64,000 bases of DNA from Fodinisporobacter ferrooxydans (GCF_022818495.1 NZ_CP089291.1:1458501-1522500); one strand, 5' to 3'; shown: positions 37,532 through 46,505, numbered from the stretch's first letter. A program made the numbers and translations. Notes: generated by a model not told the origin, from the letters alone.

Positions 37532-38139
37532 ACACCATCCTTTTTCTTCAGGCGAGCTGGATACGGTGGAACGACACCTTTACTTCGAACGGCAAGCAAA
37601 TGCCAGCCAACCAAAATAAACAAAATAAACGGCAGCACAACAATATGGATTCCGTAAACCTGTCCGTTGTTGAGAATATTCAGGAAACCATCCATTCCTG
37701 CGCCGTTAAAAGCATCCTTGCTTTGTACCTGGTTCCATTGAGAAAAAAAGTCTCCTCTGGAGAGATAGCCGGTAAATGCATCTACGACAGAAATTCCAAA
37801 TGATAGTACGCCAATAACCCAAGTTACAGTTCGACCCTCACGCCACGATCCCATAAAAAACTGTACGACCAGGTGCATCGTCATAAAGAAGAAAAATGCT
37901 TGCACACTCCAAAAATGGATGCTTCGCAAAAATTCCCCCAGGCCTGAATACTGATACCATAACGGTCCTTTTGCCGCCATGATCACTCCGGATGCGATAC
38001 AAAATACCAGACTGCTCAGTGTAAAGACGCCAAAACTGTATACCAATGAAGATACATAAACGGGTTGTTCCGAAGGGAGCAAATTTTCCCAGGATAATTT
38101 TTCCGACATGCGAGTGCGTATGGATTTGGTCCAATTCAT
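37528..38139 (-). CDS. b6-type diheme cytochrome b (N-terminal domain only)
   Basis: A 203-residue, four-helix cytochrome b. Two His pairs fit bis-His heme ligation: HFWSVQAFFFFMTMH (13 residues between) and HIVVLPFILFILVGWH (14 between), the latter spacing being b6-like. The region after helix C reads TGYLSRGDFFSQWN where b6 proteins usually have a Pro-Trp-Asp motif. The subunit IV half with the PEWY quinol site is absent, and no Rieske gene lies nearby. ATGA overlaps join it to both the upstream 38-residue protein and the downstream 363-residue protein. It probably moves electrons across the membrane to or from the menaquinone pool with an unusual partner. Confidence 0.85.
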   Translation of the reverse strand: MNWTKSIRTRMSEKLSWENLLPSEQPVYVSSLVYSFGVFTLSSLVFCIASGVIMAAKGPLWYQYSGLGEFLRSIHFWSVQAFFFFMTMHLVVQFFMGSWREGRTVTWVIGVLSFGISVVDAFTGYLSRGDFFSQWNQVQSKDAFNGAGMDGFLNILNNGQVYGIHIVVLPFILFILVGWHLLAVRSKGVVPPYPARLKKKDGV

Positions 38140-38252
38140 GATTTGTCACTCCCCTTTTTATGTGGATATTTACCAATCATGAAAGCGATAAAAACAATCA
38201 ACCAAAGCACCCCGATGTAATAATTGGGCCAAGCATTTGAGATGTCGACCAT
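38136..38252 (-). CDS. 38-residue single-helix membrane protein
   Basis: MVDISNAWPNYYIGVLWLIV begins a single hydrophobic helix ending FIAFMIGKYPHKKG with a charged tail. AGAAAGGAG lies 9 bases upstream of the ATG. Its TGA overlaps the ATG of the cytochrome b gene (ATGA), so it is the first gene of the operon. The size and single helix recall the tiny subunits of b6f-type complexes, but no specific homology is claimed. Confidence 0.75.
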   Translation of the reverse strand: MVDISNAWPNYYIGVLWLIVFIAFMIGKYPHKKGSDKS

Positions 38253-38314
38253 TTTTTATGTCTCCTTTCTGTGTTTGAAGTCATTTTAAACAATGATTGC
38301 ACAGAGAAGAAGGT

Positions 38315-38342
38315 AGGATACTACTAATTTGAAATGTGTCAA
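38315..38342 (-). promoter_or_regulatory. Predicted sigma-A promoter of cytochrome b operon
   Basis: On the minus strand, TTGACA (38342-38337), a 16-bp spacer and TATCCT (38320-38315), about 60 bp before the first start codon. Confidence 0.6.
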
Positions 38343-38554
38343 TTGAATTATAAATGGTGTAGTCCAATGTAATAAAAAGTTTTCATTCGTTTGAAATGGA
38401 ATGGGAAACGGCATTTGAACGCGGCTTTTGAATCGGAAATGGCAAACGGCAGATCGGGGAGAGCTTGTTCGAATTAAGGTATAAATTAGGATTTTAATTT
38501 CTAAGGAAATTCTAAGAAAAGGACTGTATAGTTACTTTCAATACTCGAATTCAT

Positions 38555-38585
38555 GAAATTATTTCGCGTATAATGAAATAATTTC
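38555..38585. promoter_or_regulatory. Perfect palindrome around a TATAAT box, upstream of response regulator
   Basis: GAAATTATTTC (38555-38565) and GAAATAATTTC (38575-38585) are exact inverted repeats separated by GCGTATAAT, which contains a perfect -10 box at 38569-38574. A protein bound here would cover the promoter. It lies in the otherwise gene-free 38253-38657 region between the divergent cytochrome operon and regulator gene. Confidence 0.7.
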
Positions 38586-38657
38586 GGTTTGTTTTATTTG
38601 TTTTTATTGCACACCCGTAAAAATCCTCAAAATACTATGAATTGGGTGATTCACTCT

Positions 38658-39299
38658 ATGGCTATTCGGATTGCCGCATTCGATCAGAACCCACTGTTTC
38701 TTTTTGGAGTTGTTCTCACGTTGGAATCAGCTTCAGACTTTGAAATCGTAGGGGTAGGAAGCAGTGAAGAAGAGGCCATTCAAGTTGTAAAGGAATTTAG
38801 CCCCGACATCGTGCTTATTAATCCATTTCATTCTTCTATGCATGGATTAACTACGATTCAACGTATTTTAAAATCTTGCTCAGGTACTAAAATTGTGATC
38901 ATTACAGAAGGGAATTGTAATTTTATTTGTAAACTGGATAAATATAGTATATACGGTTATTTAAATAAAAGTATAGATCCTGACCGTCTTGTTCATTATT
39001 TGTATAACATTTACGCTGAGGAAAAGAATATGTTGGGCATTGAGAAGCGTACATGCGAATGCAGTCTGCGATCGAAAATAGAGGAAATTCCGATCCGGGA
39101 AATTGAGGTTTTGATTAAAATGTCAGCAGGTTCAACAGATCAGGAAATTTCAAGGTTTTTGAAAAGAAATATCCATACTGTACGTAAACACGTATCCAAT
39201 ATTTTGAAAAAATTTCATGTAAAAAATCGAACACAAGTGGTCAGTTATATGCAAACAGGTGTATTTATATCCGGTCGCAATTTTTGGAGTATGAAATGA
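38658..39299 (+). CDS. NarL/LuxR-type response regulator with altered receiver domain
   Basis: About 213 residues from MAIRIAAFDQNP; earlier in-frame starts exist, to 38589. Residues 1-120 form a receiver-like domain: the acidic Asp (AFDQNP) and Lys (GYLNKSIDPD) are in place, but the expected phosphoacceptor Asp is Asn (PDIVLINPFHSSMHG). The C-terminal helix-turn-helix EIEVLIKMSAGSTDQEISRFLKRNIHTVRKHVSNIL is typical LuxR/GerE. No histidine kinase is next to it. It is divergent from the cytochrome b operon and preceded by a palindrome around its -10 box. It is likely a phosphorylation-independent regulator of itself and perhaps of that operon. Confidence 0.82.
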   Translation: MAIRIAAFDQNPLFLFGVVLTLESASDFEIVGVGSSEEEAIQVVKEFSPDIVLINPFHSSMHGLTTIQRILKSCSGTKIVIITEGNCNFICKLDKYSIYGYLNKSIDPDRLVHYLYNIYAEEKNMLGIEKRTCECSLRSKIEEIPIREIEVLIKMSAGSTDQEISRFLKRNIHTVRKHVSNILKKFHVKNRTQVVSYMQTGVFISGRNFWSMK

Positions 39300-39591
39300 T
39301 CTTGTTGTATTAATGATATTAGAACTTCATTGATGGGTATGCGTATGTTGTTATTTAGACAAACCAAAGCATCAGTGAACAAAATGGATTACAAAATGGT
39401 TGAAGAAGAATTGTTGCGATCATTATAAATAATGCGGTCACGAATGTATACATAGACTCGCTCATATAAGTTCCGATTGTCAAAGCTAATCATTTGTTCC
39501 AAAGTTGTCCCCCTAGTTCTTTTCGTCTGCAAATTTGGAAAATTATTTAAATACCAATTGACGAATGATAAACAATTAACTAATATCTAAT

Positions 39592-41279
39592 CATGACTTA
39601 TGCAGTTTGAGGTAAACTCTGGTAAATATCGGGTTTGGGCGTAGCCCAAAGAAGCATTAAGTAATGCTCAGGCCAAAATAATTCAATGAGTCTTGCAAAT
39701 TGCTGCACTTGTGTGTCACAATCAATGTAGATTCGCTGAATACCTTTGTGGTTCTTCACGCGAACCTGGCAACGAGTGTGGAAGAGGCCACGAACCATTT
39801 CGCCGTGGGTGTAGCCTTCATCATCACTCGTTTTTTCTTTGTTCAATTCAAAAAGTGCAACAGCTAATAAGGTCTCGGCAGTGAACAATAATTCGAAATG
39901 AGCATGATGATGCGCTTGAGATTCAGAATGACACTTTTCGAAAGCTAGTTCCTGCTTGGCAGCGCGAAAGAATACTTCGATCCTCCAGCGTTTGATATAC
40001 GTTTGTAGAGCTTCTTTCGGAGTATCATGACGGTTGCTTATAATTAGGTACGCACCTTTGTATGTGGCGGGTGAATCCTCACCTTCGGTTTCTACATTAT
40101 CTGAATCGAGTCGCTCATCTTCCTTTAATCGCATGGCGACTACAGCGGCGATTGGGACATATTTATGTTTGGTCACTTGCTTGCCTTTACGATTGACAGC
40201 GGCATAAGGACGCTTCATGTAAATCCCTGGAATGGAAATGGAGACCAGCCCAGAAGTTGCCTTTCGAGTTAATTCCTTAAACACCTCACGGATGAGCATG
40301 ACAGGAGTTAGCGGCACGAAACGTTCCCTACGGGTACCGGGTTCGATGACTTTACGGAATAAAATTGTGTTGCGTTTGGCTTTGGTAACCCAATCAAAGT
40401 TGTTCTCTTCGAGAAATGTGAAAAACTGCTTACACAAGTACCACCGATCCATCGCAACCCACAAGTGGCAAGTGACGGATTCACGCAGCATCAATAGCAT
40501 TTGCCTAGCGAGATCTAGTTTTGTAATCCCTTCGCCTTTTATTTCTGGCTTATGCCAGACACGGTAAAACAACGGATACTCCAACCCGCTTTTCAGAACC
40601 GCCTGAAGAACCACAAGATTCGTCGCCCATACATAGACTTTCATTGAGTGGTCAAAGAGCCAACTGAGAAACGGAAGTTGCTTGGCATAAGGATGCGCAC
40701 TGTGAGTATCATCGAGATTGATCACATCTCCATCGGTGAGTTGTGTCAAGGGATCTTGTTGTAGTCGTTCGACGCGTTTTTTCCCAAATGTCATCCATGC
40801 AAAGCCATTCGTGAAAAAACGGCTTAACGTAGATTGGGTAAATTTCCAAGGCTGAAACATCGCCTTAAGCAACGTATCCTTGCTGGCCAGTTTCACTATC
40901 TGAACAACAGAAGGACAATTCGAAACAATACCAACGACATAGAGAAAGCAAATTAACCATGACGGAGTTCCACTGCGTTTCATGATGCCTGATTGAGTGA
41001 GTAACAGAGAAAAGTCAAAACGATCCCATAAACTTTTAAGAATGGGTGCCCCTGCACATTCTCCATGATTGAGCTCTTTAAATCTTGGTTTTTGTAACGC
41101 TGACATTAGAAAACCACCTATAATCCAGAAGATATACCTAGTAAATAAAGGTATCCTTCGTGATTATTGTGATAATTTCTAAAAGTCAAGTAGTTTTTGT
41201 GATTTTTTTCGAAATATTATTGAAAATTATTGTTCTGATGAATGATTACCAGTTAATTACTTGAACTGCATAGGTCATG
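39592..41279 (-). mobile_element. Complete IS4-family insertion sequence (1,688 bp)
   Basis: The left end is CATGACTTATGCAGTTTGAG and the right end, read inward, is CATGACCTATGCAGTTCAAG: inverted repeats with three mismatches in 20. The 7-bp direct repeat ATCTAAT flanks it at 39585-39591 and 41280-41286. One transposase gene on the minus strand fills it. Upstream, 39300-39591 has no convincing gene. Confidence 0.87.
39598..41106 (-). CDS. IS4-family transposase
   Basis: A 502-residue DDE transposase. DGDVINLDDTHSAHPYAKQ holds the first Asp, HLWVAMDRWYLCKQFF the second, and YIKRWRIEVFFRAAKQELAFEKC is the Y-(2)-R-(3)-E-(6)-K signature of IS4 that carries the catalytic Glu. The N-terminal helical part matches IS4 subgroup proteins that use LSRFFTN-like motifs. 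The stop lies 6 bp inside the left inverted repeat. The frame is intact, so the element could be mobile. Confidence 0.88.
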   Translation of the reverse strand: MSALQKPRFKELNHGECAGAPILKSLWDRFDFSLLLTQSGIMKRSGTPSWLICFLYVVGIVSNCPSVVQIVKLASKDTLLKAMFQPWKFTQSTLSRFFTNGFAWMTFGKKRVERLQQDPLTQLTDGDVINLDDTHSAHPYAKQLPFLSWLFDHSMKVYVWATNLVVLQAVLKSGLEYPLFYRVWHKPEIKGEGITKLDLARQMLLMLRESVTCHLWVAMDRWYLCKQFFTFLEENNFDWVTKAKRNTILFRKVIEPGTRRERFVPLTPVMLIREVFKELTRKATSGLVSISIPGIYMKRPYAAVNRKGKQVTKHKYVPIAAVVAMRLKEDERLDSDNVETEGEDSPATYKGAYLIISNRHDTPKEALQTYIKRWRIEVFFRAAKQELAFEKCHSESQAHHHAHFELLFTAETLLAVALFELNKEKTSDDEGYTHGEMVRGLFHTRCQVRVKNHKGIQRIYIDCDTQVQQFARLIELFWPEHYLMLLWATPKPDIYQSLPQTA

Positions 41280-41280
41280 A

Positions 41281-41493
41281 TCTAATGTATCAGATGTTAT
41301 TTTTTGTCAAGGAAGGGTATACACATATGAATGTGAAGCCGATTGCGATGGCGAAGAAGACATGATTACGCTCTTCATTCTTGAAGGAAGTATTCAATAT
41401 CTCGATGATCAAGACGACGTATTTAGCAAACTGCGACTCTATGAAGAATACTGCAAAGCGAATCGTATTCCGATTCAAGAATTGAAATATTAA
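41281..41493 (+). pseudogene. Short coding remnant beside IS4 element
   Basis: A 70-codon frame opens at the insertion junction and encodes an acidic peptide (YTYECEADCDGEEDMITLF, then LRLYEEYCKANRIPIQELKY). Left of the element the frame meets a stop three codons upstream, so it is not simply one gene split by this insertion. An internal ATG at 41362 would give 43 residues. I do not recognise it; it looks like the 3' end of a lost gene. Confidence 0.3.
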
Positions 41494-41524
41494 GGATTCG
41501 TTGAGATGGGAGGCGCAAGATTCA

Positions 41525-42697
41525 ATGAAATTACATTCTTATAAATTCTTTATTCCTACAAGGGTGGAATGCGGCAGAGACATTTCCATGAGAACAGGTG
41601 AACTCCTGCAACCATTTGCCCCTGGCAGGGTTTTGATCGTAACGGACCCAGGTGTCCGTCGGGCCAATTTGCTAGAGAATATTGAAAGCGCTTTACAAGC
41701 GCAAAATCTGAATTATGAAATTTTTGATCAGGTGGAACCAAATCCCAGCGCAGAAACCATTCACAAAGGGGCCGATTTTCTAAAAGACTCCAAATGCGAT
41801 GTGGTCTTGGCTGTAGGTGGAGGAAGCAGCATTGATACTGCCAAAGGCATCGCGGCGATGGCAACAAATCCCGGCCACATTCTCGATTATGAAGGAGTTG
41901 GCAAGCTTCAGAATCCGCCCCTTCCTTTAGCGGCTATACCCACTACGGCTGGAACGGGTAGTGAAGGCACAAATTCGACTGTTGTTACAAACAAGGAAAC
42001 GTTGTTTAAAACAGCAGTTCTGAGTCCGTATTTATTCCCCAAGTTGGCCATTTTGGATCCGTCTCTTACCATACGTCTGCCGCAGGAAATAACGGCTGCA
42101 ACAGGCATGGATGCGCTGACACACGGAATTGAATCCTATATCTCAAAAGCTGCCAATCCAGTAAGCCAAGCACTTGCGATTCATTCCATCAAAATCATTG
42201 GTGAAAATTTATCGAATGCTTATTTCGTAGGTACTGATATTGCGGGCAGGGAAAAGATGCTGGAGGCAGCTTTCATGGCGGGTGCAGCATTTGCTCAATC
42301 CCGCTTGGGAAATGTTCATGCCATTTCCCATACATTCGGGGGAGTTTTCAATATCGCACATGGGATTGCAAACGCCACTCTGCTGCCGTTTGTCATGAAA
42401 TTTAATCTCCCGGCTTGTCCGGAGCAAATGAAGGATATAGCGGCGGCACTCGGTAAAGACGTTTCCGGATTATCTGCCATGCAGGGTGCGGAAAAGGCGA
42501 TCGAAGCTGTCCTGGAAATGAATCAGGCATTTAAAATTCCGAACAATATCAAGGATATTGGAGTTACCTTGGATCAATTGCCAAAGCTTGTTGAAGATTC
42601 GATGAGAAGCGGAAATGTTTTGGTGAATCCCAGATTGACCGCCGCCAATGACATCCAGACGATTATTGAAAACGCCTATCATGGAATTTTAGGATGA
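41525..42697 (+). CDS. Iron-containing alcohol dehydrogenase
   Basis: A 390-residue group III (iron-type) dehydrogenase. The NAD(P)-binding segment VVLAVGGGSSIDTAKGIAAM and AIPTTAGTGSEGTNSTVVT are typical. The metal site is made by GMDALTHGIESY (Asp and His), AISHTFGG and NIAHGIANA. The ATG at 41525 follows GGGAGG; a TTG at 41501 is in frame. No pathway genes adjoin it closely; a quinone-oxidoreductase-like gene lies 0.8 kb downstream beyond repeats. Substrate is likely a short alcohol or lactaldehyde-type compound. Confidence 0.9.
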   Translation: MKLHSYKFFIPTRVECGRDISMRTGELLQPFAPGRVLIVTDPGVRRANLLENIESALQAQNLNYEIFDQVEPNPSAETIHKGADFLKDSKCDVVLAVGGGSSIDTAKGIAAMATNPGHILDYEGVGKLQNPPLPLAAIPTTAGTGSEGTNSTVVTNKETLFKTAVLSPYLFPKLAILDPSLTIRLPQEITAATGMDALTHGIESYISKAANPVSQALAIHSIKIIGENLSNAYFVGTDIAGREKMLEAAFMAGAAFAQSRLGNVHAISHTFGGVFNIAHGIANATLLPFVMKFNLPACPEQMKDIAAALGKDVSGLSAMQGAEKAIEAVLEMNQAFKIPNNIKDIGVTLDQLPKLVEDSMRSGNVLVNPRLTAANDIQTIIENAYHGILG

Positions 42698-42710
42698 TTT
42701 TACAGTTTCC

Positions 42711-42733
42711 GTGGGGTGATTCTGCCACCCCAC
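42711..42733 (+). terminator. Weak terminator hairpin after the alcohol dehydrogenase
   Basis: GTGGGGTG and CACCCCAC form an 8-bp stem with a 7-nt loop, 14 bp after the stop. Only a short TTCC follows. Confidence 0.55.
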
Positions 42734-42780
42734 TTCCTCGTAAATCTTTCTTATTCATCATCTGTCCGAATGGAGCAACT

Positions 42781-42912
42781 TCATTTTACCTCGGCTACGT
42801 GCCGTGTCGCATGATCCAATGCCACTCCAGTCGCTTCTTCGTACCCAACATCCTTATCACCTTTTGTAACATAGCCGAAAACATCAGAAAAGTGAATGAT
42901 ACTGTACAATAT
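42781..42912 (-). pseudogene. 3' remnant of an unidentified gene
   Basis: 44 minus-strand codons read SDVFGYVTKGDKDVGYEEAT and end DHATRHVAEVK-stop. A TAG closes the frame upstream, 30 bp before the MITE at 42942. The composition is protein-like but the family is unknown. Confidence 0.35.
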
Positions 42913-42941
42913 GCCCTAACACTCTGCAAAGTACTTCATTC

Positions 42942-43182
42942 TTAAAGAGGATGTTCAAAAAGTAGTCAAAACTCCACGGCGGATTGCTTTGCCGAATCTG
43001 AAAAAGGCTTACTCATGTACCTAACACGTACACTTCGTCGCCTTTTCGTGCTTCGGCTTCGCACTCTTTGTGTCTTACTTAACCACTTTTTGTACGAAAA
43101 TAACATTTTGATACGAAAATAACATTTTCATATCATGTGGTGGCCATAATGATGCCATGTTGGTTTTGAACACGCACTTAAA
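42942..43182 (+). repeat. MITE-like repeat, copy 1 (enlarged)
   Basis: It begins TTAAAGAGGATGTTCAAAAA and ends TTTTGAACACGCACTTAA, near-inverted termini. Its first 150 bp match copy 2 at about 90 per cent by eye; a 75-bp segment containing two ATAACATTTTGATACG-like units is inserted before the right end. It carries no coding capacity. Confidence 0.75.
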
Positions 43183-43326
43183 ATAACACAACGTAGATTT
43201 GATTACACACGAATGCTTGTTTGTTTGCAACATTTGAAAAGCAATATGCTAAAATAGCATACAAGGCAAAACGTGCGGCAACTTGCAGGGGAATGGATCA
43301 TGCTGATTGGCCTTGGCGAATTTGTC

Positions 43327-43492
43327 TTAAAGAGGATGTTCAAAAAGTAGTCAAAACTCCACGGCGGATTGCTTTGCCGAATCCCAAAAAGGCTTACCCA
43401 TGTAGCAAACACGTACACTCCGTCGCCTTTTCGTGCTTCGGCTTCGCACTCCTTGTGTTTTACTTAACCACTTTTTGGGCACGCACTTTAAA
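43327..43492 (+). repeat. MITE-like repeat, copy 2 (166 bp)
   Basis: TTAAAGAGGATGTTCAAAAA at the left and CACTTTTTGGGCACGCACTTTAA-type sequence at the right form terminal inverted repeats. The interior holds a CGTGCTTCGGCTTCGCAC hairpin. It stops 41 bp before the start of the next gene. The 43183-43326 spacer between copies has only an unassigned short frame. Confidence 0.78.
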
Positions 43493-43533
43493 TATTTTAA
43501 AAAATCCATGGGGATCAAATGTGGAGGGATTGG

Positions 43534-44538
43534 ATGAAAGCACTTGTACATGCGGATCATGCAGGTTTTGAAGGACTCTCGTACCGCGAGATGGCAGACA
43601 TACAGCCGAGAGCGGGAGAGGTTAGGGTAAAACTGAAAACGGCTGGTTTAAACCATCGTGATTTGTTTGTTCTCAATCGCCATACACCATCTGATCCACC
43701 GTTGATTATCGGTTCGGACGGTGCAGGGGTAATCGATGCCATCGGCGAAGGCGTAGGGAACGTCCAAATCGGCGAGGAAGTGATGATAAATCCATCTTTG
43801 GGATGGCAGGAAATCAGCGCTGCTCCGCCCCAAGGGTTTGAGATTCTCGGCCTTCCGGATCATGGAACATTTGCCGAATATATAGTCATATCGGCTGACA
43901 ATGTTGTGCCAAAACCCTCGTATTTAACCTGGGAAGAAGCAGGTGTCGTATCATTGGCTGCTCTTACTGCATACCGGGCGTTGTTTACCAGAGGTCGGCT
44001 GCAGCCTGGCATGACCGTGCTGATTCCGGGAATCGGCAGCGGTGTAGCGACGTTTCTATTGCAATTTGCCAAAGCAGTGCAAGCAACCGTGCATGTGACG
44101 TCCCGTTCCGAGGATAAATGCAAAAGAGCCCTTGAACTTGGAGCTGACAAAGCAATTGACAGCAATGGAAATTGGAACACGGCACTTGGCGGGGAAAAAG
44201 CGGATCTCGTCATTGAAAGCGTCGGAGCGGCCACGTTCCACAAATCCCTCGATCAGCTGCGCCCTGGCGGTACCATTGTCACATTCGGAGCATCGGCCGG
44301 TGATGAAATTCAAATCGATATCCGCAAGTTTTTCTATGGTCAGTACAATCTTCTTGGCACGACGATGGGAAGCGGGGAAGAGTATAAAAAAATGCTGCAG
44401 TTGATGCAGACACATCAAATTCGGCCGATTCTGGATCAAATGTATCCGCTGCATCAGTTTGAACAAGCGTTCAAGCGGATGAAAGAAGCAAATCAATTTG
44501 GAAAAATCGGATTTTTTATAGAGGGTATTGAATTGTAA
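43534..44538 (+). CDS. Zinc-type/quinone oxidoreductase (medium-chain dehydrogenase)
   Basis: A 334-residue medium-chain dehydrogenase starting MKALVHADHAGFEGL after GGAGGGATTGG. GLNHRDLFVLNR and IIGSDGAGVIDAIGEGV are the substrate-side signatures, and VLIPGIGSGVATFLLQFAKA is the NADPH-binding turn. The four-cysteine structural zinc lobe is absent. The Cys normally bound to catalytic zinc is replaced in the NHRD motif, so this is more like the zinc-free quinone or enoyl reductases. It is a single gene; IlvE follows after about 100 bp. Confidence 0.85.
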   Translation: MKALVHADHAGFEGLSYREMADIQPRAGEVRVKLKTAGLNHRDLFVLNRHTPSDPPLIIGSDGAGVIDAIGEGVGNVQIGEEVMINPSLGWQEISAAPPQGFEILGLPDHGTFAEYIVISADNVVPKPSYLTWEEAGVVSLAALTAYRALFTRGRLQPGMTVLIPGIGSGVATFLLQFAKAVQATVHVTSRSEDKCKRALELGADKAIDSNGNWNTALGGEKADLVIESVGAATFHKSLDQLRPGGTIVTFGASAGDEIQIDIRKFFYGQYNLLGTTMGSGEEYKKMLQLMQTHQIRPILDQMYPLHQFEQAFKRMKEANQFGKIGFFIEGIEL

Positions 44539-44634
44539 TAATTTGACGTACAAACATGGAAGTCCATATAATTATAATAGTAAAAAGATTCGGGAATCGA
44601 ATCATTTAAATCAGACCAGGGAGATGTTTCAGGA

Positions 44635-45705
44635 ATGACTCTTAATCTTACGATTGTCCAGACTACAACAAAAAAAGAAAAGCCCGATCCCAATCAGCTC
44701 GGATTCGGAAAGTATTTTACCGATCACATGTTTATTATGGACTATGCGACTGAGAAGGGATGGTATGACCCGCGCATTGTTCCTATGCAAAATATTTCAT
44801 TACATCCGGCTGCAAAAGTGTTTCATTATGGACAAACCGTGTTTGAAGGTCTAAAAGCATACCGGACAAAAGATAATCGGATTCTTTTATTTCGGCCTGA
44901 TAAAAATATGGAGCGATTGAATCATTCCAATGAACGATTGAGCATTCCTCCTGTTGACGAAGAATTTCTACTTGAAGCGTTAAAACAATTGATTGCGATT
45001 GAAAAGGATTGGATTCCGCCTGCAGAGGGAACATCCCTTTATATTCGCCCATATATCATCGCAACAGAACCCGCTCTTGGCGTATCGCCGTCCAATCATT
45101 ATTTATTAATGATCATTTTATCGCCAGTTGGCTCTTACTATGCGGAAGGCATCCACCCGGTAAAAATTTATGTAGAAAATCAATATGTGCGTGCGGTTCA
45201 AGGCGGAACAGGGACGGCGAAAACAGCAGGAAATTATGCTGCAGGTCTGAAAGCGCAAGAAGGTGCGTCCGAGAAAGGCTACTCCCAGGTTTTATGGCTG
45301 GATGGAGTTGAGAAAAAATACGTAGAAGAAGTCGGAAGCATGAACGTCTTCTTTAAAATCAATGGAGAAGTTGTTACTCCTGTGCTGAACGGAAGCATCT
45401 TAAACGGGATTACACGGAATTCCATTATCCATCTTCTGAAACACATGAACATTCCCGTCGCGGAACGAAAAATTTCCGTCGAGGAACTCTATCAGGCACA
45501 TGCCAACGGTACATTGGAAGAAGCGTTTGGCACAGGCACAGCCGCCGTTATATCACCGATTGGCGAATTGAATTGGCAAGACAAGAAAATGGTGGTCAAC
45601 AACGGGGAAACAGGCAGCCTGACAAAGGAATTGTATGATACGTTGACGGGAATCCAAAATGGCAGCGTGAGCGATCCATTTGGTTGGATTGTAGAAGTAA
45701 AATAG
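44635..45705 (+). CDS. ilvE: Branched-chain amino acid aminotransferase
   Basis: A 356-residue class IV PLP enzyme that interconverts Leu, Ile and Val with their keto acids. The PLP lysine region is GGTGTAKTAGNYAAGLKAQE; VLWLDGVEKKYVEEVGSMNVFF and SILNGITRNSIIHLL are family signatures. Length matches the BCAT group (about 355-365). A GGGAGATG ribosome site lies upstream. It stands alone, with no ilv genes near it, and ends at the strong terminator at 45763. No T-box leader is visible in the 95-bp upstream gap. Confidence 0.93.
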   Translation: MTLNLTIVQTTTKKEKPDPNQLGFGKYFTDHMFIMDYATEKGWYDPRIVPMQNISLHPAAKVFHYGQTVFEGLKAYRTKDNRILLFRPDKNMERLNHSNERLSIPPVDEEFLLEALKQLIAIEKDWIPPAEGTSLYIRPYIIATEPALGVSPSNHYLLMIILSPVGSYYAEGIHPVKIYVENQYVRAVQGGTGTAKTAGNYAAGLKAQEGASEKGYSQVLWLDGVEKKYVEEVGSMNVFFKINGEVVTPVLNGSILNGITRNSIIHLLKHMNIPVAERKISVEELYQAHANGTLEEAFGTGTAAVISPIGELNWQDKKMVVNNGETGSLTKELYDTLTGIQNGSVSDPFGWIVEVK

Positions 45706-45762
45706 GTACGAATAAACACGAATTTTTGTAAAATCCTTATTGTATTTTAAGCGTTGTTTGGG

Positions 45763-45806
45763 GATGGAGAGATACATGCGCGACTGGATGCATGTATCTC
45801 TCCATC
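45763..45806 (+). terminator. Strong terminator after ilvE
   Basis: GATGGAGAGATACATGC and GCATGTATCTCTCCATC make a perfect 17-bp stem followed by TCTTTTATT. Confidence 0.9.
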
Positions 45807-45876
45807 TCTTTTATTGTTGAAATTTGATGTCCAATTTTATTGTATTTAACAGCATTACTGTAGTATTCATGCAACG

Positions 45877-46317
45877 TTACTGAAATCTTTGGCTATACAT
45901 GTCTTTTGCATGCTCTGTAGACAAAAAATCGCCGCGCATGGCTTTTAAGGCGAATGTTTCTTCACTGATTTCCTGGGCGGTTCGGACTCCAAACCTTCTA
46001 AGGAGAGATAAGGGTGGGCACCAACCTTTTATTGCATGCTGCAGTAAAAAATATCCGGCGATTCCGGATGCCAACTGCCAACGCTTTTTTCTCAGACCTA
46101 AAAGGGCACCTATCGTGACGACACTTGCAGCACTTACTTCAAATGCTCGTTCAATACTCCATTCATGCTCTAGTTCCTGTATTCTTCGCGCGATTTCCTG
46201 ATCATTTTTCCCCGCATAAAAGTACAGATTGGATCGGGTTTTTTCGCGGATGCGTTCATTGATTTCATCATCAGCGGGATCCCCGGAATGTATAAAACTA
46301 GGCGGCAAAATGCTCAC
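45877..46317 (-). CDS. DUF2892-like membrane-associated protein
   Basis: A 146-residue protein with a central hydrophobic part (FEVSAASVVTIGALLGL; WQLASGIAGYFLLQHAIKGWCPPLSLLRRFG). The segment GYFLLQHAIKGWCPP resembles the short transmembrane domain of YgaP-type DUF2892 proteins. The N-terminal 60 residues are charged and helical. Function is unknown; relatives often sit near rhodanese or redox genes. It is divergent from the acetyltransferase gene. Confidence 0.6.
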   Translation of the reverse strand: MSILPPSFIHSGDPADDEINERIREKTRSNLYFYAGKNDQEIARRIQELEHEWSIERAFEVSAASVVTIGALLGLRKKRWQLASGIAGYFLLQHAIKGWCPPLSLLRRFGVRTAQEISEETFALKAMRGDFLSTEHAKDMYSQRFQ

Positions 46318-46505
46318 CAGATTCGCCCCCTTTTGTATTTTGTAAGTATGTTTTCCTGAGGGGGTTGGTACTATACTGCTAAAAACATGAAAATGAAATA
46401 TTGATTTTATTTGGTAAGATGCATACTTTTAATTAGTTCAATCGTATGATACTATTATACCGTCCAAGAAATATCGCTTCATATTACGGGATAGGGGATA
46501 GTGCG

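Noticed and set aside
39333-39428. A 31-codon frame ending VEEELLRSL near the IS4 element
   Set aside because: No ribosome site and no recognisable pattern; too short to support.
44539-44634. A possible T-box or leucine leader before ilvE
   Set aside because: The gap is under 100 bp and shows no T-box motif or leader peptide.
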